64,000 nt of DNA from Rhyacichthys aspro. Its lineage: Eukaryota; Chordata; Actinopteri; Gobiiformes; Rhyacichthyidae. How positions within the stretch are numbered: the first letter of the stretch is position 1; each line of letters begins with the position of its first letter. The notes under the pieces are model-generated. The model made no database searches and was not told where the DNA came from. It saw nothing but the letters and a program-made list of their open reading frames with translations. Of this stretch, positions 1 to 13,800 are shown one piece after another. The stretch covers positions 10,313,905-10,377,904 of the forward strand of contig CM072161.1 of assembly GCA_036850595.1 (NCBI GenBank), in the 5' to 3' direction. A program made the translations under genes and the position numbers.

Positions 1-128
1 TTTGCATAACTGATGCTTAATGCCAATTGTGTGTTGCGGTTTAATCTTTTCTGCTTCTCTATTTCGGTTTGGCAAATCTGTCCCCATTGTACACTTTGTG
101 AAGGTTTCTCCATTGGTTTCGCTTGCAG

Positions 129-3100
129 AGCCTCAGCTGAAAGGCATTGTCACTCGTCTGTACAGCCAGCATGGATATTATCTGCAGATGCAGCCTGATG
201 GCACCGTGGACAGCACACGGGATGAGAGCAGCTCCTTCAGTAAGTCTGCCTTCTTCTATTGACTACAATGCTTGTGGTTCATAACCTCAGTAATCCAACA
301 AGAATTCCTGAGGTTATGAACCACAGTAGCTTTAAGCCATATTAGTAGAATCAAGCCATTTACAACTGAGCTCAATGCATTATGGATAACTTATACAATA
401 ACGTATAATGCTAATAGAACACTGCTGGTTATTATTGTTGTTTGTGCATCCATAATAAATGGTAAACGAACACATTATTGGGAATAGGGCTGCACAAAAT
501 TGAGAAAACAAGCAATAATAATGTTGAATATTGTGATAACATTATGACCTGTGATATCTGAATGTCCCATTAAGGCACTGGACTATACTTTAGTTTGATT
601 TTAGGTGATTCAGAATTATCGTGGCATGCAATGTAACAATGTCTGGTTAATGAAAAGGCCATGATATTATTGCAATTACCTTTGTTGCAATATTGATTTG
701 CAATTGCTCATATTGCTACATCAGTAAATTTCCTACATACAGAGCAGCCCTAACTGGGAACACATAAGATACATCATATTGTTGATGAATATTTCTGCAT
801 CCATGGTTATCAAATTGGATGCGTTGACATTAGGTGCAGACCTAATGCATAAACCCTAATCTAAAACTTTGTAATTGAAATGAGAAATTCCAAGCACTGA
901 AGTTATGCCAAGAGTAATAATTATGAAAAAAGCTGTGTCGTCATGGTTTATAACGCTGCTAAAGAGACACGCTGCCAGAGTTGAGATGATGTGAATGTTC
1001 CTCCTGACCTTTAACAATCTAAATTTGGTCTGTCCCCTTCCTCCCATCACTCCACACTTTACCTCTAGCTAACCTGGCTGTGTTTTAATGCACTAAATGT
1101 TTTATGGTGTTTGTTGGGCAGGGGCGTGTTATTTGCTGAACAAAACATTTCAGATACATCTAGTGAGGCAGAACATTGTCATTGTGGTCCAGATTTAGAG
1201 GCGGTGAAAAAATGGGGAAGGTGACATGGCGTTGTGTTTACTGCACCATAAACTAAGAGGTCACAGCATTTGGGCTTGGGAGAGATGTAGCGTGGAGCCA
1301 TTAAGCCTGCTACATAAAGCTTGTACAGCTTTCTTTGTAACTACTTCTCTCCCTCTAACTTTCCAATTTAGCGCAGTTCAACTTAATTCCCGTGGGACTG
1401 AGAATTGTGGCAATCCAGGGTGCGAAGACGGGGCTGTACCTTGCCATGAACAGCGACGGCTACCTCTATACCTCCGTAAGTATGCCCTGTAGATTGCTAA
1501 TGTGCACATAAAAGAAATTCATTTGCATTTCATCAGAATTCCCAACCAGTCTATTAAAAATCTGCTGTTTTAATGCAATCCAATATTCACTTTGGGATAT
1601 GAGGTCCATCACTTGTCGGTCATCAGACTAATCTCTGCAAAGCTATTAGCGGTCCACACTGCTGACGGGGAGTTCAGTGAGCAAATATGTAGCGCAGGTT
1701 TACCATGGAGCTGTCTTTTCCAATTCAGAGGATGCCAGTTCTCCTTTTGCTCTTGTTTTCACTTTCCTGGGTCGAACACGGACTCTGTAAGGATCAGTTA
1801 CAAAGGTTATCAGTACAGCATGTGACAAATGCACAGAATTATGTGAATGTAAGGGAATTCTCTATTGCCAATATGTCTGACCATCCATTTTGCTGAAATA
1901 TGGACAGATAGAAAAAACAGAGCATGTATTTATTACAATACATGAGCCTCTTTTGGTCTCTTGAGGACAGGGATCATTTGGATGCATGGAGCCAAGAAGC
2001 TATTATGCATATTTATGTGTGCATTTTTTATTTGTAAACAGTTAAGAGCAATAAAACATATCACAATCATTTTATTTAATGTTGTGGTGCTGCTTGTTGC
2101 ATATAAATGTCATTTCTTTTGTGCCTAATTGAGTATCAGAAGGGTATCAGCCAATTAGGACTTCAATCAGCACATTGCAATTAGATTAGAACAAAATGTT
2201 TGAATGAGAAAGTAGAGAAAGAGCACATTAGGTCTTCAATTAACATTAAGATTAAGGGGTGCACAATATTGGGAAAATATTATGAAATATTTTGTTGAAT
2301 AGTAATGATATGATGACAATGGGACACTTGGTATAGTAATAGCTTTTGAATAGAATTAAAATGTATGATGAAATGTACTGTACAGACCTATTAGGCAACA
2401 CTGCCGAGTGTTTGTGCATTTATGGAGTCGCCTTACAAAGATGGTTTGGAGCAAGCACCAACAACATTAACGATAGTCCGGCTCGGTTTATTGTGCCAGA
2501 AGCCATTGCATTGAGTGGACACTCAAAGAAGTGACACTGACAGAGCTCAACGTGCTGCCGCTATTGTTACTGTTATTAATTACACCTGTACGTTTTCAGT
2601 CAATGTGTCTACTGTGGAAAAGGCCTTTTGTTACTAGCACTGTTCATGTAAGATTCATGGGTGTGTTGGATAATCAGCTCTCTGGACAAAGCTTGGGATA
2701 TTTGCAGAATTTCAGCACCATGGACTGTGTTGCTAGCTTTTATGTGGCCAGTGAAAAAAAAAAAAAAAATCACATTAGTATAAATCGTGCAATAACAATT
2801 AACTAATGGTTCAAAAGTGTAATTTATTTATTTTTACTCACTTGAAACATGGCTGAGACCCCGACATTCATAGTTTAGTTCTTTTTTTCTATAAAAAAAG
2901 AGATGCGTTATAAAAGATAAAATTAAATTAATAAACTCATGTCTTTAACACTGATATAGAATAGCCTATATTAATGTGTCATCTGCAGAGCTCTCTTTGT
3001 CCATTGGAATATTCTGTAGATTGAAGCATGTGATATTTGCACTAGTGTCAGTCGAGCGACCATTTCATCACCAAATGTTTGCAAATCAAACTAGTGTTAA

Positions 3101-6100
3101 GCTTATAACAAATTAACTGCTTCAAATACACCAGAGACCCAGAAAATAATTCTTCAATTTAAGAATAACTTTAAATGCATGTTTAAGAAGGACGTTTTCT
3201 GCAGTAAAGAGTTGGGGCTTTACAGGAGATTTTAGCATGTCTCTAGATTATATATAAATAATCTGAGCGGTAATCACTCACACATGAACTTTTTGGACTG
3301 AAAGGTTTTGACTGCACAGTAAATATATTTCCGATATTATAATCCTCTTTCTCATCTTCCGTATATGTGTTGTTGGCTCCAAGCAGATGTGATTGAAGTC
3401 CTATTATGTTGCGAAGCTTTGAATGCCGAAGTGGTATTATGCAGATGAGGCATAGAGGGGAGAGCATCATCTCCGCATGTGGAAGTTAAATCTTGAATTA
3501 TAGCAACTATGCCACCTCATATTATCTTGTGAGCCCCTGATTAGCATGCATTACTGGTGTGTCGTGCCTGTGTGATAGGAGAGCAGAAGGGATTTCCTCA
3601 GAAACAGTCAATAGCTGTATAGCAGCCCAACTGACCTCTTTCAGAGACTTTCACACGAGGAATGGGTAAACGCAGTACATGTGGTGAAACATCAGAGCAG
3701 CTATCTACTTGTGTTATGTAGCATGCCTGATTTTATGACCCTGTATTATTCTCTGTAGTGTGTCTAACGAGCTAATTTGCTGATGTGAGAGGACAGGCAG
3801 GTGGCATGGTGTGGCACTTCATGCATACCTTTGGGCTTTGTGAACATGCATATTTACCTTTACATTTAAAAGTATGCAGCAGAGGTGCGTGACAAGGCCA
3901 AGAAATGTTTTCATTTATCATAAATGGCCTCATCACTGTCACTCCAGAGAAGTTTAGGTGATTGACAGAGTGACTAGCAGCATGCTTCCAGCTATTTCCT
4001 CATCTTCTTGCATAAAGAGACTGTTTGCTGCTTACAGAGGCTTATTATGTGGCTGTTTCCTTCCAATTTACTCACAGTTTTCCTCTGCACATTTCCTTGT
4101 CATGGCCCGACACACTCAGTGGTCAGGCTGTTGTGCCAGGTTCCATTATGTGCAGAGCCTTGTCTAGGCATAAATCTCAGCCTCACTACCTGTAGGTGAC
4201 AATGGCTGATCCTGATACAAAAATAGAGCTCGGCTCATTCCTGCCCCATTTTATAATCTATGTGCTCCGGAAAACTCCCCCTAGACATTAGAGCGAGCGA
4301 GAGAGAGCAGCGTGAGCAGGGCTTGTGCTGAACGAGACCAACATGAGTGTTGACAGGTAAACCAATGTAAGCCATGCAACTCATGGGCTACTGCACCAGA
4401 CTGACAGCTAAACTTTTCAAAAGTTGTATCTCACTGTTGTAATTATATAACAAATGAAGAAAATGAACTGTTTGTGCCACTTTTTAGTCCCCAAACCATG
4501 TAGACCAGACAGTTGTTTGTAAAAAGGATATAAAAGGACTCAAAAACATGAAACAGAAAGAGAGAGTCTTCTGATGAAAATCAATGTCCTGCTTACAGTT
4601 TTCAGCTGAGAATTGCATTGAGATGCAGAACAGCACTAGGAGCCAGATTCCATCGCTTTCAAGAAGACGGAGGCAAAATGGAGACAAAAATAACAGAGAC
4701 TAATTGACCCGAGTGAGAGAAAAAGCTTGCAGAGGAGAAAAGGCAAAGATAAAGACAAACATTTGGCCAGGCAGCCAATGAAGAGCACTTAGGGAAGGTT
4801 ATTCTTTTTGATTTACTCAGTTTAATTTGTATCACCACTAATTTTATACAATTATCCATGGCATTCATTACAATTTTATCAAGTTCTTGGCGTTTTTACA
4901 TTGATTTCCTAAAACATGCTGAAGAGAATGACAAAACACTATTAATCACAGTCATTAAGCCCATTGTTGTTGACTAGCTTTTGTTTCTCTTTGTTTCCTG
5001 AAACAGTCAAGTGTTGTAGGCAGCACATCAGTGGGTGCTCGCTGCAGTCAATAGACAGAACTATCATTCTTTTTTAAAGCATTAAACCAATAATAGAGTC
5101 CAAACAATGAATCCCTTTCCCCAAGTTTTATCAATTAGCTTTCTTTAAGGAACTATTTCTTTTAATCTCTTACAGTCATATTCTCACGCTGTTACAGTTG
5201 ATCTTATATATTAATGTATATATCTTACATTTCTTTATATTGTTTACATATTCCAATCCTTATTTTTACCCTTTATTTATCTTATACTTTTATACTAGTT
5301 TGTTACAGTTGTTGTGGAGAGCAAATAAAGGACTCCATTGTACAAGAAAACAGTGCATAAGAGAGTAAATACTTTCAATTTGAAAGTTGTCAATTGGAAT
5401 TTGTTGCCTTGACAACAGCTTGGAAAACTATTTAAGTCCCAGCCTACATCCAATCCATATAATGGAGAAATCTCAAGCAGAGGCAGCAGGAAGGGATAAG
5501 CAGAGCTGGACTGATTTGGGTTGCAGTAGGCACAACTTCGAAGTATAGATGTAATGTGCTTCAAATAAGCAGCAAACTCAAGTGTATGGAAAAAAGAAGA
5601 AGGGTTAAGCTCTAGCTGTGTTCATTTTAAAGCCCAACAATAACTGTGTAGCCGTTATAAGAATGGTAATCATGAAGCTTTGTTCCTGACCTGAAGTTAT
5701 TTTGTTGTGTAAACGCCTGGTGAAACTACAACCTTTGATTATGTTTATGAAATATGATTCATATTTTTTAAGAGCACCCCTTAAAACAAAGTATACATAT
5801 TTAACTTATCTAAACACTAGGTGATCATTTAAAAGCAAAAAATGGAAGGTGTTTGTGTCCAGGTAACCATATTTTCTGCTTGTTTTATTTCCCTTACATC
5901 TTGCAAATGTATTTAATTGAGCTACAGCCTATATGCAATTCTTATTTACTAACATGTACAATAAATGAAAATGTGTGTGATGAACATTAACGATTAACAA
6001 TGTTTTTTAGTACCAAAATCTATCCATAAATAAGTGGAGCAGTGATGGCAACCGTAACCACTTCACTTTCAACTTTATTTAATTTAACCTCGGCCTTCAC

Positions 6101-9100
6101 ATGCAATTCTTGTGTTTTGAGTTAATAGAAGTTTACAAAGACAATACTCCAAAGCCAGACAGTTTGAATGCATGCATTTCAGTCTAAGTAGCCTATTGAG
6201 TCTTGACAAGGGTTTTCCAGCTGCCAATCAGCATCACACACAGCCTTGAGTCCCCTCACATTAACGTCTGCCCTGCTGTTGTCGTGCCACAGTCTCTGGG
6301 ACATCATAAAGCATTAGACAGACCAGACCGTACATGTGTGGTGCTAGACAGTATTAACTGCCAGTTTCATCCTCTCTAAGCCCCTCTTAATAAGCATCCG
6401 TGCCCTATTGACTTACGTAACGTAGCTTGTCATAAAGCATCCATATCTTCCTTGACATCAGCCGCGACATGCCCCACTGGTGACTTTTTAGAGTTAGACA
6501 GTGCACACACACAGATTATGTCCCGTGTGGTATTGAACAGTTATGAATGAACTCCATGTTATGTGGAAATGCAGTTCTGGGAGGCTTAGAGCATGGTGCA
6601 GCTGCAAAGATTAACCCAGGAGCTGATATGACAGTCAATAAATAGAGAAAGCCTGCATGGCACTGTGACCCCTGCTGTTTAAAGCTGGCATTGCAAATTA
6701 TCATCAAAGAAAAACCAGAGCAAGTTTAGAATTTTAGGGCAATATTTTGCTCGCATTAGTTCCAATTTTACCCTTTTGCATGCATGATGACATTAAAGTA
6801 AACACGATATTAAATATTTGTCATGCATCTGCAATCATTTTAATCAGAACTTTCATCCCTGTTCCAATTTGCAGGCAGAGATGTTAGTCGGATGTAGAGA
6901 TATGTGTACATCCCACCAATCCTAGAACGTAGTTTATTACTACTTCAGTGCTCTTATGTGATGGTAAGAGCAATCCCAATGCATGATGGGATGGGGAGTT
7001 AAGCGCCCTAAAGCAGGTAGAATAGATGTAATCAGACACGAGGGATGAAGAAGGAGGTAGTGTGTGTGGGCAGAAGGCGAAGGTTGGGTTGCTCCTCTGC
7101 ATCATAAAAAGGTTTTTCCAATCTTCGGGATTCTCAGCACGGATGCTACGTATTACCTTTCCATGTCTTTCATTTGAATTAATTTCTGGCCTGAGACATA
7201 TAACAATAAGTCATGTTTTTTATTTTATTTCTAGTCCTTCATCCAGATGGAAATATCCTAAAATATACACTACTCTTTTATGGCAACATTTGCTGGCAGT
7301 AAATCTAGATGTTTAAGAGGGACCCTCAGTCCTTGGAGGGTGTTTGTAGCCAGGTCTGGAGGTCAGCTCAAGGATAAGTCGCAGAGAGGAGGTTAATTAG
7401 AAGAACACAGTTGTTTACAGTGACATTAGTACATGATAAAAAAAAAAAAAACAGCTTGAACTGCTTTCAAAATTATTGATGGGGCAAAACTAATCAAGCA
7501 AACCTATACAAATGTAAGGCCATTTAAAGAGCAGAAGGCAGTTTGAAATTACACTTGTTACTTTCAATTTCTTACTTTGTCTGTTTGAAATCTTTTACTT
7601 AACACATGTCTTCCTGTTTCTGTTGAAAGTATTTAGTTATGACAGTCTGATTTTGCTTTTCTGATGCACTCTTGGCATTTACGAGCTTTCTGAGACCTAC
7701 TCAAACTGCAAAGTCTAGAATGATACTTACTTTACTTAGTCACTATAGTGCCGTTATCTTTAAAAGACTGATTAAAAATATGCCCCCAGAATGATACTTT
7801 TGGAGCTGTAGTTATGGATACTTTTTAATTAACTTAACAATAGATACCTTCAGATCTATCTTGTCATCAGTAGATTTTGAGTGAAATGAAGTTAGTTCTC
7901 AGACATGTTTAGTATAAAATAAAGTGACTACAAAGTGACATGATATGCTTTGTATGTATTCTACTTTGTTTGTCATTACCACAAAGAAATGACTTACAAA
8001 GTACAATATTGTCTATTGGAGGTCATTTTTCCAATAGCCTCAGGAGTTACATCTTGCAGTAAATGCAGATTCTAACATGCCAATTTCAGCTTATGAAAGG
8101 TAATTATAGCACAAGGGTTTATGACCGGTGTGCTTTCAGAGGTCAAGTTGAAGGGTATTTCGGTCAAGTGAGGGCTTCTCTTTCAAGAGTGAGGTGAGTG
8201 TCACTGTGTGGGGTGCTGCCGATTAAAGCGTTCCCGCTTTAGTCCCAGAGGGGAAGCACCGGAGCTGCGTCTACTTTATTAGCCACAATCCCTCCTCCTC
8301 TGCCCTCTCCTTCCAAGTGATCTTCTCCTGCCTTCTGTCCCCTGCACTTCCCAACCCCTCTTGCGCTCTGGCCTGATTAATAATGAATGAAGCGGATCAT
8401 CTATCGATCCCCTCCTCTTTGTGTTAGCACAGCAGAAGATATCAAACCTGTCAGAGGATCTTAAAATAGCCTTGTGATGTGTTGTGGTGGGAGAGTTTGT
8501 TAAAGGTAAGCCCTTGTTTGGAAAGCCAGAGACCTGCGTTAACTAGGCATGACTGTGACAGCCTAGCAGGTGAATGTATGACTGAAGAAAGGGCATAAAG
8601 CACTGAATTACAATCTGAGCTAAAGGTGACACTCCTTGTCAAGGAGAAAGGTGATGATCTGTGATTAAATGAAAATGCGGCGGTGTCTTCTCAGTATCCT
8701 TTTGGATTTTATTAAAGCCAGTCTATGCTAACTTGTGATTCTTTAGCAGTCTGCAATCATCCGATATGTCACAGAAATTCCCACTCAGCCTTTTCTGCTC
8801 TGCTGCGCTCACTTAATCAATCCAGCAGAATGTCTTTGCTCGAAGACAGAGGGAAGACCCTGTCGAGTCTGACAGAGACTAAGAGAGATGTATATCTGTC
8901 GCTATTGGTTAATATCAGCGGTCAACATTATGCAGGGTTCAGTGGTCCTTATGTTGAGGGCCAACTGCCGGGCCAAGTGCTGCTATGACACCATCATTTA
9001 CAACAAGCAGCTCAACTCTTGGATTTGATCCCAGTTGGGATAATTTCATTAAGTAATGTGTATTCAGATCCATTCAGTCACGGACAATTGGCATGACAAA

Positions 9101-10832
9101 AGATAATTATGATGTTCATCTCTGCGTCAAGTTGCAAAAACAGGCTAATGGTTGTATTAGTAAAATGTATATTAATCTTATGGTATACATGTGACTAATG
9201 CAGTTTTTTCTGATTGTGTTTTAATGGTGATAGTGGTAGTTTTGTATATCTGAAAGGTTTTTAGCACAACTTGAAGACTAAGTAAATATTCTGCTAACAT
9301 TTAATAAAACTTTTCAACAGGGTGTTCACAATAGGTGCTACCAATTTTAATTTATGGATCAATTATGTGCAATTGTTCCTACTTGGTATTCCAAAGTGGT
9401 GGCATGATTACTGTTATTCACTGCACTACAACAACCACAATCATACCGGCTCCTTATTAGTGACGTAACAGGACTAGACATCTGTTGTAGTGTTGTCGTC
9501 TTAACCTTAAAGCTCAAACAAATGACCTATTGTTCCACCTCTTAATCTTCAGATTCACTGGCTTCCAAATCTTTAAAGCACGTGTTGAACTTACTTTGCC
9601 TCTGAATAACTTGAGTATGTCCATTTACAAAGTGTGCGCTGTGTGCATGTATATTTTATTAGTTATTGTACTAGAATAGGTGTCAGTGCCAGATGCTTTT
9701 CATCTTTTCCTTTGGGAGTGTGTTATGTTTAGAAGAGATGTTTGTGTAATTTCTTCACGTGTGCATTCTTTTCTTAGGGTTCCCACAGGACCAGGATGTT
9801 CATGCTTTCAAAGAAACTCAAGTCAAGATATAAGCCTTCCTTTCCCTCAGGAAAAATTCACCTAATTAATATGTTACACTGCTAATGTTTATGTATTTTT
9901 TCTTCATAAATGTGCTCTTGCATGTGTAGAAGCCCATGTTCAAAGACATTAAATGTTACGGTTTTCTCATGATACTTATTTATTATTACACTATTTTTTT
10001 GCCTTTACTTCTTTTCGTCTTCCTGTCTGTTTCAATATATTTTTATATTTTCTTGTAGGAGCACTTTACTCCCGAGTGCAAGTTCAAGGAGAGTGTGTTT
10101 GAGAACTACTACGTGACGTACTCATCCATGCTCTACCGCCAGACCCAGTCGGGGCGTTCCTGGTATATCGGTATCAATCGTGATGGCCAGATCATGAAGG
10201 GCAACCGGGTAAAGAAAAACAAGGGAGCGGCACACTTCCTGCCTAAAGTTATAGAAGGTGTGTTTTAAATTACAATTTACTGCACATACGAGAATGCCTT
10301 AGTAAAGTGGCTCTCAAGATTTAAAATAACAAAAAATAGGCCTATTTGGGTTTTTTTTTACATATTTTCTGAGGTGGTACTTGGTGTAAAGAGTTTGAGT
10401 AGGTAGAGTGGTAGTTTATTTTGAAAAATGGGTACGACATGAACCTTCTTGAACCTAGGGTAGATTTTCACCTCAGTCCATATACAGGACAATTCACTGC
10501 AATTTGGCATATTTCTTTTAGCATGAAGTAGTTTAAATAGAACCTCATTAGGAGCCCAAAGAATTAGATGACTAGAGATGACTTTCTAAAACCTAAAAGA
10601 ATAACATGAGCATGAAAGTTAGCAACTGCTGCCCACTTAAGAACCACAATAATCAAATTTTACAATAACCCCCATCTTTTTTCTTTGTTACACAGTCGCC
10701 ATGTATAAGGAGCCATCACTACACGAGCTTGCCAGCGAGCCAGTCAGTCCTCCGCGGAAAACGGTCAAGACTTCGGATTCACCGTCCCTCAAGAATGGAC
10801 GGAAAGAAGCTCCCAAGGCTGATGCCTCATAG
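129..10832 (+). CDS. fgf11: FGF-homologous factor, fgf11-like, exons 2-5 (5' end outside window)
   Basis: Four coding exons: 129-239, 1372-1475, 10059-10257 and 10696-10832, with stop TAG at 10830-10832. They read as one frame of 182 residues, and the first three lengths (111, 104, 199 nt) are the usual FHF exon sizes. The translation begins EPQLKGIVTRLYSQHGYYLQ, continues with the FHF block FNLIPVGLR, then ECKFKESVFENYYV and MKGNRVKKNK, and ends in a Ser/Pro/Lys-rich tail. FHFs are intracellular, lack a signal peptide, adopt a beta-trefoil fold and bind the C-terminal tail of voltage-gated Na channels to tune inactivation. Exon 1, which sets the isoform N-terminus, lies before base 1. FHF membership is clear. 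fgf11 rather than fgf13 or fgf14 is inferred from the SSF-x-x-FNLIP context, the divergent C-terminus and the nearby claudin-7, which is also near FGF11 in human. Confidence 0.88.
273..325. repeat. Perfect 18-bp inverted repeat in FHF intron
   Basis: Left arm 273-290 (TGTGGTTCATAACCTCAG) is the exact reverse complement of 308-325, with a 17-nt spacer. It starts 33 bases after the splice donor of the preceding exon. It could be a tiny foldback remnant or an intronic RNA hairpin; nothing in the sequence decides. Confidence 0.75.
486..751. mobile_element. Degraded non-autonomous DNA-transposon-like repeat
   Basis: Bounded by AGGGCTGCAC on the left and GCAGCCCT on the right, an imperfect terminal inverted repeat. 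The interior has the AT-rich, repeated gcaat/ttgcaat character I associate with the very common fish repeats that begin GGGCTGCAC and end GTGCAGCCC. It has no coding capacity. A shorter possible relative begins near 2256 (GGGGTGCACAATATTGGG). Confidence 0.5.
1476..10058 (+). other. fgf11: fgf11-like intron 3 (8.6 kb), no other gene seen
   Basis: Long AT-rich intron between the 104-nt and 199-nt coding exons. The short open frames inside carry no recognisable domain and have no splice-consistent partners. The stretch 8190-8420 is noticeably more GC/pyrimidine-rich than its surroundings and ends with several TAAT and ATCGAT motifs, so it could be a conserved enhancer, but that cannot be shown from one sequence. 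An A-run lies at 7438-7451. The rest has nothing I can name. Confidence 0.6.
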
Positions 10833-13800
10833 CACAGGAGACTGAGGGTGGGACAAGGGCAGCAGTGACGCCGGGAACACAGTCACACATTATGCACTGC
10901 TGGGGGCTGAGGGAGAGGCTCTCATGAGCCACTGCATTCCAGAGGTGCACTACAAAGAAAGATGAACAAAGGGTCAAGAGCCCATCAGGAGGAAAGACGG
11001 GTCATGAGAGAGGAGTCCACCACCCCCTACTTACATGTCACCACCAAGAAACACCAGGCCCAGGGCAAAAGCTCCTCTACTCTGCCCCTTTTTGATATGC
11101 AGCCTTCTTCACATTTGGAGTTTCTTTGTCCCACCTGACAATCACGTGGCCATGGTTCTCTATGTTTTTGTTGCCCCGTGACACATTTTCCAGTGCTGAT
11201 TCATCATCATAATCCTCACCTATATCCGTCCGTCTTATCCCTGAAGTTGGTGACTCTGTGGCTTAGAGTTATAGTTTTCATCCATTTCTCCTGACCAGCT
11301 AAGCTAATCACCAAGGTCAACTGAAAAAAAAATGAAACAGCTCAGTGACACTAAAAATATCCACTGTGTCAGGTAGATCTGCCAAGACAGAAGTGGCCCG
11401 AATAAATAACTACACTCAAAAAAAATCTATTGAAAACTACATTTAGCATGCAGTTAACAAAAAAACTGAAAAAATAAACTAAATGACGTTAATGGTTGAA
11501 ATATTAAGACCAAATAAAGTCTGTTTCCAGCCTCTATCTGAGATCTCAGGCGGTTACATACATCGTTCAAGGTAACACATTAACAACTGGGCCATTTTTG
11601 ATTCCCAGTGAGCGTCTGAACTCCGTCACCTGTAAAGCAGAGTGGTTGTAGCCTCTTAGTGTGTACTTCACTCGGCATCTGCTGTCAGCATAAAGCAGGT
11701 TTGAAGTCAACATCAAAGCCGGAGGAGCCTCAGAGCTGCAGCACTTGTTATTCGGAGGATGTCAGGCAGCTTATCCACTCACTTTCTTTATCAAATCACC
11801 TTGGAAGAATCGGCCTCAAAAAGTTGCAGCTGTTTGAAGAATAGTGTTGCTATGATTTCATTTTAGCCCTCTGTGTTGTGGGTGTTTGCCCAGTGGGATT
11901 GTAGGCGTGATTGAGAGTTTGTACAGAGGGTAGATGGAGATAAAGAGGTTAACCATATCTGTCTCCTTTGTTGTCTCTTTCATATGTCTGAGAATAGAGC
12001 ATTGGCAGAGCAACATTTTTTATAATAACATTTCAGAACATTAGTAAAAGAGATATCCAAGTAACCTAATGAGATTTAAAACCACTCTGTTGCCTAAATA
12101 TTTATCAGAAAAGATCAAAAAGAGAAAGTTTATTGTTGTTAGTGATTTGAAAAGGCTTCTGGTACGTGAGAAACGTCTACTTTTGATGGCAATGCAATGT
12201 CAAAGAGGGTTACAGAACGTGAAGAGAAGGCTTTCGAATGTGTTGTATTGAAAGTCTGAAAATGTGAATTGGAAGGAAGTCAGCTCATGCAGGCAGTTAG
12301 AAAAAAAAACGGAGGGATTAGCAGGTGTATTCTTGAAGAAAGTCGATAAGGAATTTCTGCAGTAAAGTAAGCAAGATTCTTGGCAGGGTTTTTTGCAGCT
12401 TGTGGAAATGATAATGAACGTGAGACAAAGAGAAACGTAAGGCACTGTGTGCTATTTATAAAAGAGGTGTAAGGAGGAAATTAGTTTTTATAATTTTCTG
12501 TGTTTTTCCACAAGGAAGAATAAGTCAGTCCAAATTTTGATATTTTGTCCTTGGAGCAAATTGTGCATTGTGGATGTTAAAAATCACCATTAACATTAAC
12601 TAAGATTAAAATTATTCTTATATTCTATATATTCTAATTATTATTTAATTATGCATCTTCAAAGAATTTCAGATTTAGATGTTAATTTTTAATCTGTGGC
12701 ATAAAATACAAGTAAGAAGTTGAAAAACCTGCAAAGGGTATCCTTTATTTCAAAAGAAAGACAGTTCCTGTGTATTGTATCACTATAGGTGGTTATTGTA
12801 AGTGTGTTTAGACTGTAATACTGCACGTAGACAGTGGTGTATAATGAAGAATGCCTTTTGATCGAGGTAATAGAAGAAAGAATCAGAAAAGTGGATTTTT
12901 ACAGTGGACGTGGTGTGAAATTGCATTAGTTCTAAGATATGTTTGATACAGAATTAAGTGATGAAGTGGCAACTGGTATGTTAATAAGAAAATTTAAAAC
13001 AATTAAGATTAAGGGTGTAAGTGAGCAAAAGTTACAAAAGTCATCAGTTATGGCAGCTGACTGGTCGATGCAGTTGTCAATCATCTCCACTAAAGTTACA
13101 GTGTTTGCCAAAGTCAAGACTGTGTAAACTTATTTTGTGCATGTGCTTCTTAAACTCTCACTGTGAGCATGTGTAATCAGAATATCTTCATACCAGGGCA
13201 TAAATCTTAAGTTAAGACAAGACAAAGAGGCAAGAACAAAAGGAAAAGACATGAGACCAAACAATGATCGATAGACTCAATAAGGACCAAAAGCGAGTAC
13301 AGCCATTGTGTGATAACCTCCAAAATTTCCCCAGGGACCACAACAGACAGCAGACTCTCTGGTTTGTAATGAACTCAGAGGGTGTTGTTGGGTAATGTAC
13401 CTATAAACCGAACAACAACTGCACAAGAGTTCTTCCATGTCCAAAAGGCCACTTCAACATTAACAGAATTACTTTTTTACCAGTCAAGAGTACAAGAGAG
13501 GCCTACAAAAACTACCTTCAGAGATTCCCATTGCCATTAATATAAACCCAGGGAATCCCTCTACTTTATCACAGTGGTGGGTGTAAAGGCAATATTAAAA
13601 CTGGAGCCATATTGTCTCAGAATTTAAACAGTAATGTTTTTTTGAGCTATTATTGCACTCTATAATAAAGTTTGGTCATTTTTGACTCTTGCTCTCCACA
13701 TGGTATTTGAATGACATAACATCACTGTAGTGTACAGAACCATTTCTTGAACAAACTTGATTCTACTGGAGTCTGACATATGTGGCATGCAGATATGCAA

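Larger units (their letters stand above)
240..1371 (+). other. fgf11: fgf11-like intron 2: hairpin and transposon relic
   Basis: Intron with a GTAAGT donor at 240 and an AG acceptor at 1370-1371. It holds an 18-bp inverted repeat at 273-325 and a degraded transposon-like repeat at 486-751. No coding exon of another gene was seen on either strand. Confidence 0.6.

Noticed and set aside
129..10832. Naming the FHF fgf13 or fgf14
   Set aside because: The C-terminal tail lacks the NGGK ending of those two, and the neighbour is claudin-7. Without exon 1 the choice stays open but fgf11 fits best.
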